From: Bacillota bacterium
GTDB taxonomy: Bacteria; Bacillota; Clostridia; Peptostreptococcales; Anaerovoracaceae
Direction: 5' to 3'
Length of the DNA stretch: 64,000 nt
Assembly (NCBI GenBank): GCA_017440275.1
Contig: JAFSHN010000051.1
Coordinates: 1 to 64,000 of the forward strand
In this document: positions 31,881 through 41,605 of the stretch, piece after piece
Layout: every line of letters starts with the position of its first letter
How positions within the stretch are numbered: the stretch's first letter is position 1
The notes under the pieces: model-generated
The model's input: the letters and a program-made list of their open reading frames with translations, nothing else
Databases searched by the model: none
Told to the model about the DNA's origin: nothing
Translations under genes and position numbers: made by a program

Positions 31881-32417
31881 ATGAAAAAATTACTGATTGT
31901 AGTCGATTATCAGAATGATTTTGTTACAGGATCTTTAGGTTTTGAAAAGGCAGTTTCATTGGAAGAGCCTATCGCAGCCAAAATCAACGAATATCGCAAT
32001 CTGGGCGAAGACGGTCAGGTTATCTTTACTATGGATACCCATGACAAACATTATATGGAATCTAAAGAAGGTCAGCATCTTCCCGTTGTTCACTGTATAG
32101 ACGGAGAAGATGGATGGCAGCTTTATGGTAAAATTGCGAGTATGAAGGGCGAAAATGACCTGGTTTTTTCTAAACCTACTTTTGGGTCTTACGAGCTCTG
32201 TGAATATCTGCGTAAGCACTCTGATGACTACGAAAGTATAGAATTTGTGGGAGTAGTTACTAATATTTGTGTTATTTCAAATATTGTGCTTGCAAAAGCG
32301 GCAATTCCTGATATTACTCTAAAGGTAGATGTAAATTGTGTTGCCAGCAATGATGATGCGTTGCAGGAAGCAGCACTGGCAGTGATGGAATCAATTCATG
32401 TGGAAGTAAAGAGGTAA
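31881..32417 (+). CDS. Isochorismatase-family cysteine hydrolase (nicotinamidase-like)
   Basis: 178 residues. VVDYQNDFVTGSLGF (catalytic Asp), MDTHDKHYMESKEGQHLPVVHCIDGEDGW (metal site D-x-H...H), FSKPTFGSYEL (catalytic Lys) and GVVTNICVISNI (catalytic Cys) make the usual set. Family members hydrolyse nicotinamide or related amides. Eight bases before an aminotransferase gene. Confidence 0.9.
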   Translation: MKKLLIVVDYQNDFVTGSLGFEKAVSLEEPIAAKINEYRNLGEDGQVIFTMDTHDKHYMESKEGQHLPVVHCIDGEDGWQLYGKIASMKGENDLVFSKPTFGSYELCEYLRKHSDDYESIEFVGVVTNICVISNIVLAKAAIPDITLKVDVNCVASNDDALQEAALAVMESIHVEVKR

Positions 32418-32424
32418 GGTAAAT

Positions 32425-33447
32425 ATGTTTTTAAACAACGCGGCAACAACGGTTTTGAAACCGGAGCCATATTATGAAGCGGCTACTGCTACAGTAGAAG
32501 AAACGAGAGAACGCATTTTAAAATTCTTGGGATGCAAGAACAACGAGAAGGTATTTTTGACAACCAGCGGTACTGAAGCTATCGTGGCGGCACTGAAGAG
32601 TTTCATTAAGCCGGGAGACCATGTGATTTCTACTGATACAGAGTACAAGGTTACTCTGGACACTCTTGCAGAAATCGGCTGTGAAGTTACATACATACCT
32701 GTCAATCCTTACGGAACTCTCCGCTATGAGTTGATTGACGAAGCGGTTAAAGAAAATACAAAGGCAATAGTTTGCTGTCACGGATCCAATGTTACAGGGA
32801 ACATTATTGATTTGGACAGGGTGGGTGCTATGGCAAGACGTCACAAGCTGATGCTCATCGTTGATGGATGCCAGACCATCGGGGCTACACCAATCAATCT
32901 GGATGATTTGAGCGTAGATGTATTCTGCTTCACAGGTCATAAGAAACTTATGGGCCCTTACGGTACAGGCGGACTGGTTCTTCGTCAGCATTTAAAACTT
33001 GAACCTGAAATTGCAGACAGCCTGGCAATGCCTTCCCCTGAAAAGTTGGGAAAACTATGTGCTTCAATTGACTTTATCAATGAAAAGGGCATATACGGCA
33101 TTACAATCTTCCCACACAGACTGGCAAAAAGATTCTTTGAAGCGACTCAGTCTATGGATGATGTAAAGGTTTACGGCGACTTCGGAACAAGTACCAGAAT
33201 CCCAACTATATCCATAAGCGTCAAAGGTCATACTGCAGAAGAAGTAAAGCGTTTTATGAGAAAGAATCATATTGCAGTAAAATCCGGAGACTTTGGAGCT
33301 CCTAGATTGGTAAAGGCGTTTGGAATGGAAGAAGAAGGTCTGGTTAGATTCAGTTTCGGGTACTTTAACACCCGTATGGATGTGAACGATACCATTTACT
33401 GTTTGATGAATCTGATTGGAATCGATGATTTGTACTTATTATCATAA
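32425..33447 (+). CDS. Class V aminotransferase (cysteine-desulfurase-like)
   Basis: 340 residues. MFLNNAATTVLKPEPYYEA, TTSGTEAIVAALKS, VDGCQTIGATPINLDDLSVDVFCFTGHKKLMGPYGTGG (PLP lysine in GHKK) are the class V pattern; the catalytic loop of true NifS/IscS is not obvious, so sulfur transfer is not certain. Forms a likely operon with the isochorismatase-family gene. Shorter than IscS (about 400). Confidence 0.9.
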   Translation: MFLNNAATTVLKPEPYYEAATATVEETRERILKFLGCKNNEKVFLTTSGTEAIVAALKSFIKPGDHVISTDTEYKVTLDTLAEIGCEVTYIPVNPYGTLRYELIDEAVKENTKAIVCCHGSNVTGNIIDLDRVGAMARRHKLMLIVDGCQTIGATPINLDDLSVDVFCFTGHKKLMGPYGTGGLVLRQHLKLEPEIADSLAMPSPEKLGKLCASIDFINEKGIYGITIFPHRLAKRFFEATQSMDDVKVYGDFGTSTRIPTISISVKGHTAEEVKRFMRKNHIAVKSGDFGAPRLVKAFGMEEEGLVRFSFGYFNTRMDVNDTIYCLMNLIGIDDLYLLS

Positions 33448-33454
33448 AATATAG

Positions 33455-33486
33455 ACCGCCGGTTAGAATGGAATCGGCGGTTTTTT
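33455..33486 (+). terminator. Terminator after the class V aminotransferase gene
   Basis: ACCGCCG (33455-33461) with CGGCGGT (33475-33481), then five more T. Confidence 0.85.
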
Positions 33487-33487
33487 A

Positions 33488-33516
33488 TTTACAATTGGAA
33501 AGGGTTGACTTATAAT
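33488..33516 (+). promoter_or_regulatory. Promoter of the aldo/keto reductase gene
   Basis: TTTACA (33488-33493), 17 bp, TATAAT (33511-33516), 30 bases before the start. Confidence 0.7.
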
Positions 33517-33545
33517 TTTTTTAGATTTTTGCGAAAGGATTTTCT

Positions 33546-34499
33546 ATGAAAAAGCGTATTTTAGGAAAAACAAACATAGAAGTTTCATATATAGGAATGG
33601 GTGTTTTGCCGATCGGACCAAATCAGCTTTGTCTGACCCTTGAAGAAGGTTCCGAGGTAGTACGCTATGCACTGGAAAAAGGTATTAATTTCTTCGATAC
33701 AGCACAGTATTACAAGACATATCCCTATATCGCCCAAGCACTGAAAGGGACAAACTATGAAGCAGTGATAAGTTCAAAGAGTCTTGCGGCAAGTTACGAT
33801 GAAATGAATAGTGCGATTGAAGAATGCCGAAAGTCGCTGAATCGAGATGTTATAGATATTTTCTTAATGCACGAAATAAGAACCGGTGATTTTGAAGGGC
33901 GTGCCGCTGCCTGGGATGCTTTGAATGATGCTAAAGCGAAAGGTCTTATAAAGGCCATTGGAGTCTCAACTCACAATGTGGATGTGACAGAAGATATGGC
34001 ATATTGCAGAGAGTGTGATGTGGTGTTTCCATTGATAAACTATGCCGGACTTGGAATAAGAAAGGGTGCTGCGGCAGGAACACCTGAAGAAATGCTGGCG
34101 GCTATGCACAAGTGCCATAAAGCAGGGAAGGGTGTTTATGCTATGAAAGTGTTCGGCGGTGGCAACCTGACCGTTGATTATCAAAATGCTCTGGAATTTG
34201 TAACATGCCGTGATTATATCGATTCGCTGATGATTGGATTTGGTAAAAAGGGCGAAATAGACGATGCCATTGCATATGTTGAAGGAAGAATGGCCTCGGA
34301 TTACAATCCGGACACTTCAAAGAAACGCCTTATAATCGAACAGGCCAATTGTGAAGGCTGCGGCAGATGTAAGGCTATGTGCCAGTCAGAAGCTATTTTT
34401 TACAACTTAAATGGACTTGCAGAGATAGATCAGAGTAAATGCCTGACCTGTGGCTACTGCGCACCTGTTTGTCCAAGCAGATCAATAATTTTTTACTAA
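33546..34499 (+). CDS. Aldo/keto reductase with C-terminal 2x[4Fe-4S] ferredoxin
   Basis: 317 residues. N-terminal AKR domain: GVLPIGPNQ, NFFDTAQYYKT (Asp, Tyr), VISSKS (Lys), FLMHEIRTGD (His), and KAIGVSTHNV. Residues about 255-317 hold two cysteine clusters, CEGCGRCKAMC and CLTCGYCAPVC, typical of [4Fe-4S] sites. Such fusions occur in anaerobes and probably couple ferredoxin electrons to carbonyl reduction. Stand-alone gene with own promoter and terminator. Confidence 0.93.
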   Translation: MKKRILGKTNIEVSYIGMGVLPIGPNQLCLTLEEGSEVVRYALEKGINFFDTAQYYKTYPYIAQALKGTNYEAVISSKSLAASYDEMNSAIEECRKSLNRDVIDIFLMHEIRTGDFEGRAAAWDALNDAKAKGLIKAIGVSTHNVDVTEDMAYCRECDVVFPLINYAGLGIRKGAAAGTPEEMLAAMHKCHKAGKGVYAMKVFGGGNLTVDYQNALEFVTCRDYIDSLMIGFGKKGEIDDAIAYVEGRMASDYNPDTSKKRLIIEQANCEGCGRCKAMCQSEAIFYNLNGLAEIDQSKCLTCGYCAPVCPSRSIIFY

Positions 34500-34506
34500 A
34501 AATAAA

Positions 34507-34533
34507 GGCTCAACTTTTTCGGTTGAGCCTTTT
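34507..34533. terminator. Bidirectional terminator
   Basis: AGGCTCAAC (34507-34515) and GTTGAGCCT (34523-34531) form a stem with A and T runs either side, between convergent genes. Confidence 0.85.
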
Positions 34534-34537
34534 GTTA

Positions 34538-35485
34538 TTACAATCCGTAATATGAGCTTAAGAACATTGCTATTACAGGAATGGTTATAACCGACATAAG
34601 AGTTGTGAGGGCAACCATTTCTGCGGCTAGCTGTGCATTTTTCTTTTCCATTTGTACAATGGCTGAAATAATGACGGCACAAGGGAATGCTGCACCGAAA
34701 ACGGTGATAAGCTTAACCTCTGTCGCTATTGGCAGCCAGTTGACCATAAGGAAGGTTCCTGCAGGAATGAGAAGCATTTTAAGTGCACTGATTATAACCA
34801 GTTTATAGTTCTTAAAAACTGCCATAACCTTGCTTTCGGCAAGCTGCATTCCGAGAACAAGCATAGAGAGAGGTACTGTGATTTCACCAATCATTTCTAT
34901 GCTCTCAAATAGGAAAGAAGGCAGCTGCAAGCCGTTAATCAGCATAACCATACTGACTACACATATGATTGTAGATGGATTTGCGATGGTTTTAATCAGG
35001 CCTTTGGCATTGAATTTGTGACCTTTTTCTCCCATATGAATGATGAGAGGACACACGGAATAAATGTACACATTAAGAACAATGTTGAACATTATCATAT
35101 AGTAAAAAAGATGCTGACCGAATATTGCCTGTGTAACAGGATAACCCATAAAGCCATTGTTGATTCCGGCAAAAGATGCAACATAAACACCTAGGTCCTG
35201 TCCCGGTACTTTGAAAAGATGCTTGCAAAGTAAAAAACCTAAGACAAGAGTGAGTGCAAAGTACAGGAGTGACATTATAAACATCTCTATGGTCGAAGTG
35301 AGTATATCAGGATTGTACTCACGGGTGGTGATGGAGGAATATATCAGACACGGAGTCGTAATCCACACCAACAGTGTGATCATAGGAGGTATTGCACTGG
35401 AGGGAATCATTTTGCTTTTGTTTAAGGCAAAGCCCACCGCCATAATTATGAAAATTGCTGAAATTTTAGATAATATAGTAGCCAT
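34538..35485 (-). CDS. AEC family transporter (auxin efflux carrier type)
   Basis: 315 residues with ten hydrophobic segments. FALNKSKMIPSSAIPPMITLLVWITTPCLIYSS at the start and GLQLPSFLFESIEMIGEITVPLSMLVLGMQLAE in the middle are the AEC halves; the C-terminal FGAAFPCAVIISAIVQMEKKNAQLAAEMVALTTLMSVIT is typical. Family exports or imports organic anions such as malate. Single gene. Confidence 0.93.
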   Translation of the reverse strand: MATILSKISAIFIIMAVGFALNKSKMIPSSAIPPMITLLVWITTPCLIYSSITTREYNPDILTSTIEMFIMSLLYFALTLVLGFLLCKHLFKVPGQDLGVYVASFAGINNGFMGYPVTQAIFGQHLFYYMIMFNIVLNVYIYSVCPLIIHMGEKGHKFNAKGLIKTIANPSTIICVVSMVMLINGLQLPSFLFESIEMIGEITVPLSMLVLGMQLAESKVMAVFKNYKLVIISALKMLLIPAGTFLMVNWLPIATEVKLITVFGAAFPCAVIISAIVQMEKKNAQLAAEMVALTTLMSVITIPVIAMFLSSYYGL

Positions 35486-35589
35486 GGGCTCATTATAGCA
35501 CTACGGCATAAAAAAGTCATCGTTTTTTTGCTTTTATGATAAGTCACAATAATGTATAATTAAGATACAACGAAGCAGGAGGTAGACGG

Positions 35590-37152
35590 ATGTTTTACGA
35601 TAATAAAATTTGGATTGGATTTTCAGAAGGTGAAAAAGTTTACATAGAACCTAAGATGGCTAACAGACACGGTCTTATCGCAGGAGCAACAGGCACAGGG
35701 AAAACAATTACTCTAAAAGTGCTGGCTGAGTCATTCAGTGATGCAGGAGTTCCTGTTTTCCTTGCAGATATTAAGGGTGACCTTTCAGGCATGTGTCGTC
35801 CGGGTGTTGACAGCGAAGATATGCAAAAACGTATTGCCAAGTTCGGTCTGGCAGAATGTGGATTTAAATATCAGAGTTATCCTGCAACATTTTGGGACAT
35901 TTACAGCCAAATGGGGATTCCGGCAAGAACTACCATCTCTGAAATGGGTCCGCTGCTTTTGTCAAAGCTTATGGATTTGAATGATACACAGTCGGATATT
36001 TTAACAATAGTATTTAAGATTGCAGACGACAATAATCTGCTTTTAATTGATACAAAGGATTTGAAGGCACTGCTGCAGTATGTGGGTGACAATAATTCTG
36101 AATTATCAATGGAATACGGTAATATCTCAAAGCAGAGTGTAACTGCTATCTTGAGAGGTGTAGTTGCTCTCGAAGCACAGGGGGGAGAAGATTTCTTCGG
36201 TGAGCCGGCGCTTAACCTTTCGGATTGGTTTATGCCGGGAGCAGGTGGCAAAGGAATGATTAACATTCTGGATTGCCGCCAGTTGGTGAATGATACAACT
36301 ATGTATTCCACATTTTTGCTGTGGCTTATGTCAGAGCTTTTTGAGACTCTGCCGGAAGTTGGAGATATGGATAAGCCTCGTATGGTATTCTTCTTTGACG
36401 AAGCGCATCTTCTCTTTGATGATATTTCAAAGGCACTTATGTCTAAGATTGAACAGGTTGTCAAACTGATTCGCTCAAAAGGTGTAGGAATTTATTTTAT
36501 CACACAGTCTCCAAAAGACATTCCTGACGATGTATTGGCGCAGCTTGGAAACAAAGTACAGCACGCACTCAGAGCTTATACGCCTGCAGAAGAAAAGGCT
36601 GTGAAAGCAGTGGCAAGTTCTTTCCGTGCAAATCCTGAATTTGATACTTATGAGGTTTTAACTTCTCTTGGAACCGGCGAGGCATTGATTTCAACTCTTG
36701 ATGAAAAGGGAATCCCGGGAATTGTTAAGAAGTGCAAAGTTCTTCCGCCGCAAAGCTTGATGGGGCCAATAAGTGACGAAGAAAAGAAAAAAGAAATCCT
36801 TATGAATAATCTGTACTTGAGATATAACAATGAAGAGGACAGAGATTCTGCATTCGAATTTTTCCAGAGAATGGCCAAGGAAGAAGCTCTTCAGGTTCAG
36901 GCTGAAGCAGAGCAGGAAGCTGCAGAAAAGAAGGCTCTTTCAGATGCAAAGAAGCGCCAGAAGGAAGAAGATAAGAGAGATAAGGAATTGAGTAAAGCTA
37001 AAAAGCGTGTGGCACAGTCCGCAGCTAGTACCATTGGAAGAGAATTGGGTAATGCTCTCGGAAAATCCATAGGCGGAAGTTTCGGAAAGAAGGTAGGCGG
37101 CAACGTAGGTGCTTCACTCGCAAGAAATATTTTAGGAACATTCTTAAAATAG
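35590..37152 (+). CDS. HerA-like ATPase (DUF853)
   Basis: 520 residues. Walker A GATGTGKT near residue 33, DIKGDLSGM, Walker B MVFFFDEAHLLF near residue 260, TQSPKDIPDDVLAQLGNKVQHALRAYTP. The C-terminal 100 residues are an alanine/lysine/glutamate-rich coiled region followed by a glycine-rich hydrophobic end (GGSFGKKVGGNVGASLARNILG). DUF853 proteins are FtsK/HerA-type ATPases of unclear function. Start follows AGGAGGTAGACGG. Confidence 0.9.
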   Translation: MFYDNKIWIGFSEGEKVYIEPKMANRHGLIAGATGTGKTITLKVLAESFSDAGVPVFLADIKGDLSGMCRPGVDSEDMQKRIAKFGLAECGFKYQSYPATFWDIYSQMGIPARTTISEMGPLLLSKLMDLNDTQSDILTIVFKIADDNNLLLIDTKDLKALLQYVGDNNSELSMEYGNISKQSVTAILRGVVALEAQGGEDFFGEPALNLSDWFMPGAGGKGMINILDCRQLVNDTTMYSTFLLWLMSELFETLPEVGDMDKPRMVFFFDEAHLLFDDISKALMSKIEQVVKLIRSKGVGIYFITQSPKDIPDDVLAQLGNKVQHALRAYTPAEEKAVKAVASSFRANPEFDTYEVLTSLGTGEALISTLDEKGIPGIVKKCKVLPPQSLMGPISDEEKKKEILMNNLYLRYNNEEDRDSAFEFFQRMAKEEALQVQAEAEQEAAEKKALSDAKKRQKEEDKRDKELSKAKKRVAQSAASTIGRELGNALGKSIGGSFGKKVGGNVGASLARNILGTFLK

Positions 37153-37171
37153 AAAAATGTAATAAAATGTA

Positions 37172-37207
37172 TGAAAAACCTGTAAATATATTGACTTTAC
37201 AGGTTTT
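37172..37207 (+). terminator. Terminator of the HerA-like gene
   Basis: AAAACCTGTAAA pairs with TTTACAGGTTTT around a TATATTGAC loop, with T run. Its 3' arm also holds the next promoter's -35. Confidence 0.85.
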
Positions 37208-37252
37208 TTCTATATAATAATATATATCAATTGAGTTTAGTATTTCTAAACT
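37191..37252 (+). promoter_or_regulatory. Promoter and operator of the puuR-like/potABCD operon
   Basis: TTGACT (37191-37196), 16 bp, TATAAT (37213-37218). Downstream, AGTTTAG (37234-37240), 5 bases, CTAAACT (37246-37252) form a perfect inverted repeat, partly repeated as AAACTTTAAGTTT. It is a likely site for the cupin regulator encoded next. Confidence 0.75.
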
Positions 37253-37285
37253 TTAAGTTTATTATCACGAAACGAAGGTAGAGAT

Positions 37286-37822
37286 ATGGACATTGGTGCC
37301 AAAATTAAAGAACTGAGAATCCTTAACGGGTTAACACAGGAAGAATTGGCGGATAGAAGTGAACTTTCAAAAGGCTTTATTTCACAGCTTGAGAACGATT
37401 TGACTTCACCGTCTATTTCTACGTTAGAGGACATTTTGCAGTGCCTCGGTATGACAATCAGTGAATTTTTTGCGAAAGAGGAAGACCCGGTACAGATTGT
37501 TTTCAGTGAAGACGACTTTTTTGAAAAGGTTGATGAAGAACTGAAAAACATGACCGAGTGGATTATTCCCAATGCGCAGAAAAATATTATGGAACCAATA
37601 CGACTTACTTTAAAAGCCGGGGGACAGACTTATCCGGACAACCCTCACGAAGGTGAGGAATTCGGTTATGTCTTAAAGGGAGAGATTATTATAGTGCTTG
37701 GAAGCGAAAAGCACAGAGCTAAAGCGGGAGAAGCTTTTTATTATACACCTGATAAAAAGCATTATATAACGTCAAAGAAAGGAGCAGAGATTCTGTGGGT
37801 AAGTACCCCGCCGAGTTTCTAA
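37286..37822 (+). CDS. XRE-family regulator with C-terminal cupin (PuuR-like)
   Basis: 178 residues. Helix-turn-helix (residues about 7-60: LRILNGLTQEELADRSELSKGFISQLENDLTSPSISTLEDIL) and a cupin (residues about 105-176: GGQTYPDNPHEGEEFGYVLKGEIIIVLG...AGEAFYYTPDKKHYITSKK). This layout, next to potABCD, is typical for polyamine-responsive regulators. Start follows GAAGGTAGAG. It overlaps the potA gene by 28 bases. Confidence 0.92.
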   Translation: MDIGAKIKELRILNGLTQEELADRSELSKGFISQLENDLTSPSISTLEDILQCLGMTISEFFAKEEDPVQIVFSEDDFFEKVDEELKNMTEWIIPNAQKNIMEPIRLTLKAGGQTYPDNPHEGEEFGYVLKGEIIIVLGSEKHRAKAGEAFYYTPDKKHYITSKKGAEILWVSTPPSF

Positions 37823-38898
37823 AAATAAAAATGCCATTAATTGAACTTATTGACATTTCAAAGTCTTATGATGGAGAAACAGTTCTCGACGAATTTAACT
37901 TAAAAATTAAAGAAAATGAATTTATCACGCTCCTTGGTCCGTCGGGATGTGGAAAGACTACTACTTTGCGTATTTTAGGAGGCTTCGTAACTCCAGATAC
38001 AGGTAAGGTAATCTATCAGGGAAAAGACATCACTAACCTGGCACCTAACAAGCGCCCGCTTAATACTGTTTTCCAGAAATATGCCCTTTTTCCTAATATG
38101 AATATTGCGGAAAACATTGCTTTCGGGTTGAAAATCAGTGGGAAAAGCAAGGAATATATTGATGATAAAATTAAATACGCGCTGAAACTTGTAAACTTGA
38201 ACGGGTATGAAAAGCGTTCCGTGGATTCCCTTTCCGGAGGACAGCAGCAGCGTATTGCCATCGCAAGAGCAATCGTAAATGAGCCGAAAGTTCTTTTACT
38301 GGACGAGCCTCTTGGGGCTCTCGACCTGAAATTGAGACAAGAAATGCAGTACGAACTTATCAGACTCAAAAAAGAACTGGGTATTACGTTCCTTTATGTA
38401 ACCCATGACCAGGAAGAAGCTTTGACTATGTCTGACAAAGTGGTTGTAATGAACCAGGGCTATATTCAGCAGATGGGTACGCCGGAGCAAATATACAATG
38501 AACCTGAAAATGCGTTTGTTGCCGATTTTATCGGCGACAGCAATATTATTGACGGTGTTATGATGGAAGACAGAGTGGTTAAGATTTGCAACCACATTTT
38601 CCCATGTATCGATGAAGGCTTTGGAAGAAATAAGCCTGTGGACGTTGTAATTAGACCGGAAGATATTATCATTGGCAAGCCGGGAGAAGGTACGATAGAC
38701 GGTGTAGTAACATCTAATGTTTTTATTGGCGTTCATTATGAAATGTGCATTCAGGCAGGAGGCTTCGAGTGGCTTGCACAGAATACAACAAGCTATCCTG
38801 TAGGTACTCATGTATCAATGCGTGTGGTTCCTGACAATATCCAGATTATGAATAAACCTCAATCTGAAGACGAGGAGGCTATGGCACTTGATGAATAA
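37795..38898 (+). CDS. potA: Spermidine/putrescine ABC transporter ATP-binding protein PotA
   Basis: 367 residues from a GTG with AAAGGAG ten bases upstream; an ATG at 37831 has no such site. Walker A GPSGCGKTT, signature LSGGQQQRIAIARA, Walker B VLLLDEPLGALD, and a C-terminal TOBE domain (VVIRPEDIIIGKPGEG). Imports polyamines with PotB, PotC and PotD encoded downstream. Confidence 0.95.
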   Translation: MGKYPAEFLKIKMPLIELIDISKSYDGETVLDEFNLKIKENEFITLLGPSGCGKTTTLRILGGFVTPDTGKVIYQGKDITNLAPNKRPLNTVFQKYALFPNMNIAENIAFGLKISGKSKEYIDDKIKYALKLVNLNGYEKRSVDSLSGGQQQRIAIARAIVNEPKVLLLDEPLGALDLKLRQEMQYELIRLKKELGITFLYVTHDQEEALTMSDKVVVMNQGYIQQMGTPEQIYNEPENAFVADFIGDSNIIDGVMMEDRVVKICNHIFPCIDEGFGRNKPVDVVIRPEDIIIGKPGEGTIDGVVTSNVFIGVHYEMCIQAGGFEWLAQNTTSYPVGTHVSMRVVPDNIQIMNKPQSEDEEAMALDE

Positions 38899-39706
38899 AA
38901 AGCAATTATTTAGCGGCCCATTTCTGGCGTTTATCCTATGCGGAACTTTGGTGCCTCTGGGTGTCATTGCTTTCTATGGATTAACCGACAGATCAGGGGC
39001 ATTTACGGTGGATAATATTTTATCCATCGCTACACCTGAACATGCAGAAGCGCTGCTCCTTTCTCTGGGGCTGGCTCTCATCAGTACTGTAATTTGTCTT
39101 TTACTTGCATTCCCTTTGGGTCTTATCCTAAAAGACAGCAAACTGGGACAAAAAGGTTTTATGGTGTTTATTTTTATCCTGCCTATGTGGATGAACTTCC
39201 TGCTCAGAACTATGGCGTGGCAGGTGCTTCTTGAAAAGAACGGCGTAATCAACAATGTTCTGGGAGCAATAGGTCTGCCTGCTCTCGAAATTATAAATAC
39301 ACCTGCAGCAGTTGTGCTCGGTATGGTATATGATTATCTGCCATTTATGATTCTGCCCATTTATAACGCGCTTATCAAGATAGATAAAAATGTTATTGAG
39401 GCGGCATATGACCTTGGAGCTAATTATCGTCAGGTCCTTTCCAAGGTTATTATTCCTTTGAGCTTACCGGGCATAGTAAGCGGTGTAACTATGGTATTTG
39501 TACCATCACTGACTACTTTTGCTGTTTCCAATATTTTGGGCGGTGGCAAGGTAAACCTGATCGGAAACATCATTGAACAGGAATTTACAACCAGCTTCAA
39601 CTGGAATCTGGGCGCTGGACTGTCACTGGTTATGATGATATTTATCATTATCAGCATGGCCTTAATTGAAAAGTTTGACAGAAACGGGGAGGGTAATCTG
39701 ATATGA
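38891..39706 (+). CDS. potB: Spermidine/putrescine ABC transporter permease PotB
   Basis: 271 residues, six membrane segments. EAA loop: EAAYDLGANYRQVLSKVIIPLSLPGI. The start is the ATG at 38891, overlapping the end of potA, with GAGGAGG upstream. PotB/PotH subfamily. Confidence 0.95.
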   Translation: MNKKQLFSGPFLAFILCGTLVPLGVIAFYGLTDRSGAFTVDNILSIATPEHAEALLLSLGLALISTVICLLLAFPLGLILKDSKLGQKGFMVFIFILPMWMNFLLRTMAWQVLLEKNGVINNVLGAIGLPALEIINTPAAVVLGMVYDYLPFMILPIYNALIKIDKNVIEAAYDLGANYRQVLSKVIIPLSLPGIVSGVTMVFVPSLTTFAVSNILGGGKVNLIGNIIEQEFTTSFNWNLGAGLSLVMMIFIIISMALIEKFDRNGEGNLI

Positions 39707-40482
39707 AGAAGACATTTAAAGGATTGTACCTTGCCCTAATCGTATTCTTTTTATATTTGCCGATTTTCACACTGATGGTTCTGTCGTTTAATGAAGGCAA
39801 AACTATGAATGCTTGGGTAGGATTCTCTCTAAAATGGTATGAGGAGATGTTCAATAACAGGCAGATTATGGAGGCTCTTGGTAACACATTTACGATTGCC
39901 TTTTGGTCTGCAACTATTGCGACTATCGTAGGTACCATTGCATGTATTGGTATTAATGCGATGGGCGAAAAGAAAAAATCCATAATAATGGGACTGAACA
40001 ATATTCCGTTACTGAATGCGGATATCGTTATTGGGATATCGTTGATGCTTACATTTTTAATGTTTGGAATATCATTGAATTATGGAACTGTTTTATTTTC
40101 GCATATTACATTTTGTTTACCATATGTGATTTTATCTGTTATGCCAAAGTTTAAACAATTGCAAAACCTCACTTATGAGGCTGCTTTAGACCTCGGTGCT
40201 ACACCGGTATATGCCTTTTTTAAAGTAGTACTTCCTGATATTATGCCGGGAATTATTTCGGGATTTTTGCTTGCGTTTACTATGTCAGTAGACGATTTTG
40301 TTATAACTCACTTCACACGAGGAGCAGGCATCAATACTATTTCCACATTGATTTACAGCCAAGTAAAAGTGGGGATTCGACCAACTTTGTATGCTCTTTC
40401 TACAGTGATTTTTGTCATTGTACTAGTTGTTTTGATAGCAATAAATATAATGAGTAATAAAAAAAAGGAGAAAAACATATGA
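39703..40482 (+). CDS. potC: Spermidine/putrescine ABC transporter permease PotC
   Basis: 259 residues, six membrane segments. EAA loop: YEAALDLGATPVYAFFKVVLPDIMPGI; SVDDFVITHFTRGAG is typical of PotC. Four-base overlaps with potB and potD indicate tight coupling. Confidence 0.95.
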   Translation: MKKTFKGLYLALIVFFLYLPIFTLMVLSFNEGKTMNAWVGFSLKWYEEMFNNRQIMEALGNTFTIAFWSATIATIVGTIACIGINAMGEKKKSIIMGLNNIPLLNADIVIGISLMLTFLMFGISLNYGTVLFSHITFCLPYVILSVMPKFKQLQNLTYEAALDLGATPVYAFFKVVLPDIMPGIISGFLLAFTMSVDDFVITHFTRGAGINTISTLIYSQVKVGIRPTLYALSTVIFVIVLVVLIAINIMSNKKKEKNI

Positions 40483-41513
40483 AGAAAATTTTAACTTTAC
40501 TATTAATTTTTGTAATGTGCATTACGATAATGACTGGATGCAGTAATGGCGGAGATGATAATACTTTATATGTATATTGCTTTGGAGATTATTTTGATCC
40601 TGAGTTGATAGAAGAATTTGAAGAGCGAACCGGATATGAAGTGGTTGTTGACTATTTTGACACTAATGAAGAAATGTATCCTGTTATTCAAAATAACTCA
40701 GCACAATATGATGTTATCTGTGCTTCTGACTATATGATTGAAAAACTCATAGCAGAAGATTTGCTGTCAGAGTTAGACTTTGACAATATTCCTAATGCAG
40801 TAAACATTACAAGCAATATAAAAACTATGATAGACGATTTTGATCCTGGCATGAAATACTCTATTCCTCATACTTGGGGAACTTATGGCATCATGTATAA
40901 TAAGTCAATGGTTAAGGATGAAATTACTTCATGGAATGATCTTTGGGATAAAAAATATGAAGGTCAAATCGTAATGCCTAATTCACTGCGAGAATCCTAT
41001 ATGATTGCAGCTAAAATTATAGGATATTCAATAAATACGACTGATGAAGCTCAGCTTAAGAAAATGACAGATCTTTTAACTACACAGAAGCCTTTGGTTT
41101 ACAGTTTTGCCAATGATAATGCAAGAGAACTGATGATTGGTGAATCTGCAGCACTGGCAGTTATCAACTCCGGTGAAATTATCTATTCAAAGGAATATAA
41201 CGAAGATTTAGAATATATAATTCCAAAGGAAGGTACAGAAGTTTGGACTGATTGCTGGGCAATTACTAAATCTGTTCAAAATAAGGAGGCTGCAGAAGCA
41301 TGGATTAACTTTATGCTTGACGGTGATGTTGCAGAAACAAACTTTGAATATTTGACTTATGCAATTCCAAATAAGGAAATTGATGATTTAGTTGATGAAC
41401 CTGTTTTAAACCCGTCAAATTCAGTTCTTGCTAAATGTGAAACTCTCAAGAACTTAGGACCAGAAGGGGATGACCTTTACAGCAAATATTGGAAACAATA
41501 CAAAGCGGAATAA
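40479..41513 (+). CDS. potD: Polyamine-binding lipoprotein PotD
   Basis: 344 residues. Lipobox MTGC near residue 21. LYVYCFGDYFDPELIEEFEERTGYEVVVDYFDTNEEMYPVI and KYSIPHTWGTYGIMYN and VWTDCWAITK are the PotD pattern with the polyamine-binding aromatic and acidic residues. Last gene of the transporter operon; a terminator follows 11 bases later. Confidence 0.95.
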   Translation: MKKILTLLLIFVMCITIMTGCSNGGDDNTLYVYCFGDYFDPELIEEFEERTGYEVVVDYFDTNEEMYPVIQNNSAQYDVICASDYMIEKLIAEDLLSELDFDNIPNAVNITSNIKTMIDDFDPGMKYSIPHTWGTYGIMYNKSMVKDEITSWNDLWDKKYEGQIVMPNSLRESYMIAAKIIGYSINTTDEAQLKKMTDLLTTQKPLVYSFANDNARELMIGESAALAVINSGEIIYSKEYNEDLEYIIPKEGTEVWTDCWAITKSVQNKEAAEAWINFMLDGDVAETNFEYLTYAIPNKEIDDLVDEPVLNPSNSVLAKCETLKNLGPEGDDLYSKYWKQYKAE

Positions 41514-41523
41514 ATAATGAATT

Positions 41524-41558
41524 AAAAAGCCTTCATCGGACCGATGAAGGCTTTTTTT
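41524..41558 (+). terminator. Terminator of potABCD
   Basis: AGCCTTCATCGG pairs with CCGATGAAGGCT, followed by seven T. Confidence 0.95.
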
Positions 41559-41605
41559 AATAGAGAAACTGGTAAAACCATAAAATTTTTTACTTTCTGT
41601 TTTTT